From assembly GCA_949878535.1 (NCBI GenBank), contig CATLAS010000046.1:1-6709 (forward strand): a stretch of 6,709 nt of DNA, given 5' to 3'. Positions 5,627 to 6,709 of the stretch are shown here, piece by piece. Source of the stretch: an uncultured Eubacteriales bacterium. Its GTDB lineage: Bacteria; Bacillota; Clostridia; Oscillospirales; CAG-272. Position 1 is the first letter of the stretch. Each line of letters starts with the position of its first letter. The notes below the pieces were generated by a model. That model worked only from the letters and a program-made list of their open reading frames with translations. It was not told the origin of the DNA and did no database searches. The position numbers and the translations under genes were made by a program.

Positions 5627-6709
5627 TTAACCCGCACAGTGAATTTGCTTTTTTATCTTTGCCGCAGGGATTTTTTTCCCCGAAGCAAGTACCGCAGCAC
5701 CCAGCGCAGCGGTCTCCGGTGTTTCCAATATAGAAATCGGTGTCTCACAGATTCGGGATAAAATCTCACACCAAATATCGCTTTTTGCTCCCCCGCCGAA
5801 AACCAACAACTCCTTTGCACCACCAAGACGGGCTACAGCGTTGCGGATATCCCGCGATACCCCTTCAAACAGTGCATAAATTATATCTGATAAAGTTGTA
5901 GAAAGCATCAGTCCAGAAAGAGAGCCGCCCGCAGTCAAATCTGTTTCAAAGGTGACTCCGTTTGCCCCCGGGACAGAAAGCTGCGCCAGCTGATCAATTT
6001 CCCGATAGGATTTGTTCGGGCACATGGTTTTCACAAGCCAGCGCAAAGCTGCACCAGTTGTGGAAAGGGGAATTTCCGATATATATGTATCTTCTTCAAA
6101 TGGAAACAGCGTAGCATCAGAGGTACAATCGTCAAGCAGCTTCGAAATCGCTGTTGCTGTGCCAAAAGATACCGTGCACACACCAGGGCGGATACCGGCA
6201 CCGATTGCAGCAAGTTTTTGATCCTGCCCGCCGAGAACAATTTTACATCCAGGCTGAATCCCGCAGTAATCCGCCACCTCTGGCAGCAGCGTGCCGATTG
6301 GGGTTCCCATACATGCAACATTCGGAAGCTTTTCTGCATCAATTCCTGAAAATTCTAATAAATCCTTATCCCAGCTTTTTTCACGAATATTATACAGCAT
6401 CGTGCCACCGGCTATTGTATAATCACACACTGCCCTGCCACACAATTTCTGATTTAAAAAATCCAGCGGAAACAGGATTTTATCCGCACGGGCATAAAGC
6501 TCCGGTTCGTTTTTCACAAGCCACATTAGCTTTGGAAGCGAATAGTCCGCCTCACATTCTATGCCGGTTTTTTTATAAATAACATCTTTTCCAAATGTGT
6601 TTTTTAAGGAGTCCGCCATATCCTGTGCACGCATATCCAACCAACTGACAGCATTGCAAAGCGGCGCGCCTGTGCTATCCACCGGAACAAATGAAATTCC
6701 CTGGGTGCT
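5627..6709 (-). CDS. FGGY-family carbohydrate kinase, N-terminus cut by window edge
   Basis: Predicted cytosolic ATP-dependent sugar kinase of the xylulokinase/gluconokinase-like FGGY family. The frame is open to base 6709, giving 360 visible residues; the GTG at 6682 is internal, because the upstream codons read STQGISFVP, a standard FGGY segment. Roughly 70-80 N-terminal residues, including the first phosphate-binding DxGT motif, should lie outside. Visible motifs, numbered from the edge: SWLDMR (22-27, sugar binding), DYTIAGGT (96-103), GGQDQ (160-164, D163 the expected catalytic base), SFGTAT (181-186), GGGAKSDIW (305-313, nucleotide binding) and ETAALGAAVLA (332-342). Oddly, the usual PYLxGERxP segment before the GLxL strand is missing: GVTFETDLTAGG leads straight into LSGLMLSTT. 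The stop is TAA, 46 bases before the next gene. Family confidence is high. The substrate is unknown; GGQDQ does not match the classic xylulo-, fuculo- or rhamnulokinase forms. Confidence 0.93.
   Translation of the reverse strand, partial: STQGISFVPVDSTGAPLCNAVSWLDMRAQDMADSLKNTFGKDVIYKKTGIECEADYSLPKLMWLVKNEPELYARADKILFPLDFLNQKLCGRAVCDYTIAGGTMLYNIREKSWDKDLLEFSGIDAEKLPNVACMGTPIGTLLPEVADYCGIQPGCKIVLGGQDQKLAAIGAGIRPGVCTVSFGTATAISKLLDDCTSDATLFPFEEDTYISEIPLSTTGAALRWLVKTMCPNKSYREIDQLAQLSVPGANGVTFETDLTAGGSLSGLMLSTTLSDIIYALFEGVSRDIRNAVARLGGAKELLVFGGGAKSDIWCEILSRICETPISILETPETAALGAAVLASGKKIPAAKIKKQIHCAG

Noticed and set aside
4957..5733. Long open frame on the + strand (258 residues)
   Set aside because: It is antisense to the NagB-like gene and the kinase end, crosses a gene boundary, and has no domain or ribosome site.

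Overview
The window is one densely packed stretch of seven protein-coding genes, all on the minus strand, so transcription runs from the right edge (6709) to the left edge (1). No gap exceeds about 75 bases. No RNA gene, insertion sequence, CRISPR array, clear terminator or strong promoter is visible. Both end genes are cut by the window. The base composition is moderate by eye. The clearest Shine-Dalgarno sequence is of AAGGAGA type, gene spacing is tight, and the proteins have a Firmicutes/Clostridia flavour. Together these suggest an anaerobic, probably gut-type clostridial bacterium. This taxonomic call is an inference of moderate to low confidence.

Layout in transcription order: (1) 6709-5627, an FGGY-family carbohydrate kinase missing its N-terminus; (2) 5580-4648, a strongly diverged protein of the NagB (glucosamine-6-phosphate deaminase/isomerase) fold; (3) 4640-3552, a NagA-like amidohydrolase (N-acetylglucosamine-6-phosphate deacetylase family), starting 7 bases after gene 2; (4) 3506-2241, a short intracellular-looking protein of the neutral/alkaline ceramidase family; (5) 2185-1388, a short-chain dehydrogenase/reductase (SDR); (6) 1315-530, an HpcH/HpaI-family class II aldolase; (7) 527 to the left edge, an aldo/keto reductase (AKR) starting 2 bases after gene 6 and cut by the window.

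The set looks like a catabolic operon for an unusual sugar, most likely an N-acylated amino sugar or a related acid. The parts are two predicted metal-dependent amide hydrolases (NagA-like and ceramidase-like), a sugar kinase, a sugar isomerase/deaminase fold, two NAD(P)H oxidoreductases and an aldolase that could split a 2-keto acid. The NagB-like protein lacks the phosphate loop and one catalytic aspartate of true NagB. The NagA-like protein has changes in its substrate pocket. The ceramidase-like protein has no signal peptide. The pathway is therefore unlikely to be ordinary GlcNAc or ceramide breakdown. The substrate cannot be read from the sequence. Transporters, a regulator and the main promoter are presumably to the right of the window.
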